Shown: piece by piece, positions 62,541 through 64,000 of the stretch
How positions within the stretch are numbered: the stretch's first letter is position 1
Layout of the letters: the number at the start of each line of letters is the position of its first letter
Assembly (NCBI RefSeq): GCF_000484695.1
Contig: NZ_AXVR01000021.1
Coordinates: 1-64,000 of the forward strand
Direction: 5' to 3'
DNA: 64,000 nt
Source: Salinispora cortesiana
GTDB taxonomy: Bacteria; Actinomycetota; Actinomycetes; Mycobacteriales; Micromonosporaceae
Notes under the pieces: generated by a model
Database searches by the model: none
What the model saw: only the letters and a program-made list of their open reading frames with translations
Told to the model about the DNA's origin: nothing
Translations under genes and position numbers: made by a program

Positions 62541-62554
62541 GTAACGCTTGTTAC
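62541..62554. promoter_or_regulatory. Palindrome in the TetR/acetyltransferase intergenic region
   Basis: GTAACGCTTGTTAC is a perfect GTAAC-N4-GTTAC repeat lying 17 bases before the acetyltransferase start and near that gene's likely promoter: a probable TetR operator. Confidence 0.6.
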
Positions 62555-62570
62555 GAACCAGGAGGACACG

Positions 62571-63026
62571 ATGGTCGCCGTCCACCCCGAACCGTGGGAA
62601 TCCACCGACAGCACCCGGCTGCGCGCCGCGCAGCGCGCCGAGTTGGACGCACGCTACCGCAGCGACGACCACGAGCCCGGCAGCCCACCCACCGCCGACA
62701 GCGTCCCGGTCTTCCTCGTCGCCCGCGACCACAACGGCACCGCGCTCGGCTGCGGTGGCCTCCGCTTCCTCTCCGCCGAATCCGCCGAGATCAAACGGAT
62801 GTACGTCGAACCGAGCGCCCGGGGCACCGGCGTGGCGACCGCCATCCTGCAAGCCCTGGAGGAGGCCGCTCGCACCGCCGGCGTACGGACCCTGCTGTTG
62901 GAGACCGGCCCCGCCCAACCCGACGCGATCCGCTTCTACGAACGCGAGGGCTACCACCGCATCGCGAACTTCGGCCCGTACCAGGACGAGTCACTCTCCG
63001 TCTGCTACGCCCGCGAACTGGCCTGA
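62571..63026 (+). CDS. GNAT-family N-acetyltransferase
   Basis: 151 residues with the acetyl-CoA motif EIKRMYVEPSARGTGVATAILQALEEAAR and the C-terminal IRFYEREGYHRIANFGPY. Substrate unknown. AGGAGG is directly upstream of ATG 62571. Its divergent TetR partner probably controls it. Confidence 0.9.
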   Translation: MVAVHPEPWESTDSTRLRAAQRAELDARYRSDDHEPGSPPTADSVPVFLVARDHNGTALGCGGLRFLSAESAEIKRMYVEPSARGTGVATAILQALEEAARTAGVRTLLLETGPAQPDAIRFYEREGYHRIANFGPYQDESLSVCYARELA

Positions 63027-63052
63027 CCAGGTCGGCGACTACTCTCGTGATC

Positions 63053-64000
<948 letters not shown>

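Overview
The window is high-GC DNA with GTG starts, cysO/mec-type cysteine synthesis, a probable F420 enzyme, 10-methyl fatty acid genes and an actinobacterial hut operon. This points to a filamentous actinomycete, most likely Micromonosporaceae (Salinispora/Micromonospora-like). The genus is an inference from gene content, not from any marker comparison.

Layout. 1-3.8 kb is the integrase end of a mobile element lodged at the 3' end of a tRNA-Lys(CTT) gene. It holds an IS3 remnant, an unusually hairpin-rich non-coding stretch, a phage/plasmid-like winged-helix protein, an excisionase, a small ribbon-helix-helix (RHH) protein and a tyrosine integrase. 4-11.6 kb carries a frameshifted L,D-transpeptidase lipoprotein, a secreted beta-helix protein, cutA, an IS701-type insertion sequence and a dehydratase/LysR divergent pair. 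12-23 kb is housekeeping: tRNA-His, oligoribonuclease, a GT87 glycosyltransferase, copper proteins (CopCD, YcnI) divergent from a MauE/DsbA pair, a cobalt transporter cbiMNQO, a peroxiredoxin and tRNA-Leu. 24.6-32.5 kb is a complete histidine-utilisation operon (RpiR-type regulator, hutU, an M20 amidohydrolase, hutF, hutI, hutH). 32.5-41 kb is a block also known from mycobacteria (rdgB, rph, MBL hydrolase, cysM, cysO, mec, DUF2017, clpS, divergent pncB-pncA). 41-57.6 kb holds ctaD, a FAD monooxygenase, a GH15 enzyme, two DHA2 exporters, several small stress/redox proteins and a pair of membrane-anchored paralogues. 57.7-60.4 kb is a tmsA-tmsB-type pair for 10-methyl branched fatty acids. The window ends in a lectin-like protein, a TetR/acetyltransferase divergent pair and a truncated aldo/keto reductase.

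How genes act together. The hut genes are coupled by 4-13 bp overlaps and give a route histidine > urocanate > imidazolonepropionate > formiminoglutamate > formylglutamate > glutamate. Mec, CysO and CysM form a protein-bound-thiocarboxylate cysteine pathway; this CysO has a tail that Mec would have to remove. CbiMNQO supplies cobalt. ClpS and DUF2017 are coupled.

Many genes lack a Shine-Dalgarno (SD) sequence and instead have a TAnnnT or CAnnnT -10 box 6-7 bases before the start codon, which suggests leaderless transcripts. Two genes carry an apparent single-base frameshift and one is truncated, so either sequencing error or gene decay is present. The most unusual region is the first 3.7 kb, where dense RNA/DNA hairpins and a tandem-operator switch accompany the integrase.
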